Below, in pieces: positions 5,008 to 5,292 of a stretch of DNA of 5,292 nt. The stretch comes from an uncultured Coriobacteriaceae bacterium (GTDB taxonomy: Bacteria > Actinomycetota > Coriobacteriia > Coriobacteriales > Atopobiaceae), in NCBI GenBank assembly GCA_902766805.1, contig CACXFF010000180.1:1-5292 (forward strand), in the 5' to 3' direction. The stretch's first letter is position 1, and the number at the start of each line of letters is the position of its first letter. Under the pieces are notes generated by a model. That model was not told where the DNA came from, ran no database searches, and worked only from the letters and a program-made list of their open reading frames with translations. A program made the position numbers and the translations under genes.

Positions 5008-5226
5008 TTGAGTAAGGCAGATGTCATCGAACTCGAAGGCACGGTCCTCGAGCCCCTTCCCAATGCCATGTTCAACGTGGAGCTGGAAAACGGCCACAAG
5101 ATCATGTGCACCATCTCTGGCAAGATCAGGATGAACTACATCCGCATCCTGCCGGGCGACAAGGTCGTGGTGGAGATGTCTCCGTATGACCTGAGCCGCG
5201 GTCGCATCACCTATCGCTACAAGTAG
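5008..5226 (+). CDS. infA: Translation initiation factor IF-1
   Basis: This encodes 72 residues, exactly the usual length of bacterial IF-1, a single OB-fold (S1-like) protein. In the family, IF-1 binds the A site of the 30S subunit and assists IF-2 and IF-3 in forming the initiation complex. Motifs are VIELEGTVLEPLPNAMFNVE (6-25), LENGHKIMCTISGKIR (26-41), NYIRILPGDKV (43-53) and the C-terminal SPYDLSRGRITYRYK (58-72). The start is TTG, chosen because the length and N-terminus (MSKADVIE) match the family, a Shine-Dalgarno is in place, and no ATG or GTG alternative exists. It lies 121 bases after map, with its own promoter-like sequence between. The stop codon falls within a small inverted repeat. 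Cys34 sits where many IF-1 proteins have Ala. Confidence 0.97.
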   Translation: MSKADVIELEGTVLEPLPNAMFNVELENGHKIMCTISGKIRMNYIRILPGDKVVVEMSPYDLSRGRITYRYK

Positions 5227-5233
5227 GATAGGT
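5209..5233 (+). repeat. Inverted repeat spanning the infA stop codon
   Basis: ACCTATC (5209-5215) pairs with GATAGGT (5227-5233), and CTA (5217-5219) with TAG (5224-5226), leaving one bulged G and a CAAG loop. The TAG is the infA stop codon. Only a short CTCTTTT follows, about 9 bases later, so terminator activity is doubtful. Confidence 0.4.
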
Positions 5234-5247
5234 AGCGCCCCTCTTTT

Positions 5248-5281
5248 GCCGCGTCGTGGGACAGTAGTTCCGTGTCGCGGT
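5248..5281 (+). other. Hairpin downstream of infA, probable leader of the next gene
   Basis: Arms 5248-5262 and 5267-5281 pair at 14 of 15 positions (four G-T, one T-T mismatch) around an AGTA loop. No T-tract follows before the window ends. No gene starts in 5227-5292; rpmJ, the common neighbour of infA, must lie further on or elsewhere. The hairpin may belong to the untranslated leader of the following ribosomal-protein genes (inference). Confidence 0.45.
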
Positions 5282-5292
5282 TCAGTCGTGAG

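Noticed and set aside
5003..5011. ATG at 5003 as the start of infA
   Set aside because: It is out of frame with IF-1 and reaches a TGA after one further codon (ATG TTT TGA).
1..5292. Mobile element, CRISPR array, tRNA/rRNA or defence system
   Set aside because: I saw no transposase, no regularly spaced repeats and no tRNA or rRNA signature. The region is a conserved housekeeping cluster with uniform composition apart from the map-infA spacer.

Overview
The window is about 5.3 kb of high-GC bacterial housekeeping DNA with every gene on the + strand. It covers the distal part of the spc ribosomal-protein operon and the start of the next block: rplF (C-terminal part only), rplR, rpsE, rpmD, rplO, secY, then adk, map and infA. 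The gene order, the high GC content, the GTG/TTG starts and the protein sequences fit an actinobacterium. My best guess is the class Coriobacteriia (Olsenella/Collinsella-like). That placement rests on general impression and on the Cys4 zinc-type adenylate kinase; no search was run.

Layout. Bases 1-250 encode the last 82 residues of ribosomal protein L6. An 87-base spacer follows that can form two consecutive strong RNA hairpins, which is unusual in an otherwise tightly packed operon. From 338 to 3191 lie rplR, rpsE, rpmD, rplO and secY, with gaps of 11, 5 and 10 bases and a 7-base overlap between rplO and secY. Several Shine-Dalgarno sequences are embedded in the preceding stop codon or gene end. 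A textbook Rho-independent terminator (11-bp stem, UUCG loop, T-tract) sits 27 bases after secY, so the spc transcript probably ends there.

A 204-base secY-adk spacer leads into adk (3396-4019), then map (4098-4886) after a strong hairpin that lacks a T-tract. The 121-base map-infA spacer is locally AT-rich. It holds three arms that can form two competing hairpins, short GTGAAAT-type repeats, -10-like sequences and a palindrome just downstream of them. infA (5008-5226) begins with TTG. The window ends in 66 bases with further hairpin potential; rpmJ, the usual next gene, does not start inside it.

How the genes work together: L6, L18, S5, L30 and L15 are ribosome components, SecY is the membrane channel through which many newly made proteins are exported, Adk balances adenine nucleotides, Map removes the initiator methionine, and IF-1 helps start translation. 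This is a conserved growth-related locus. I found no new enzymatic or defence system. The points worth a second look are the structured spacers, the TTG start of infA and the shortened zinc LID of Adk.
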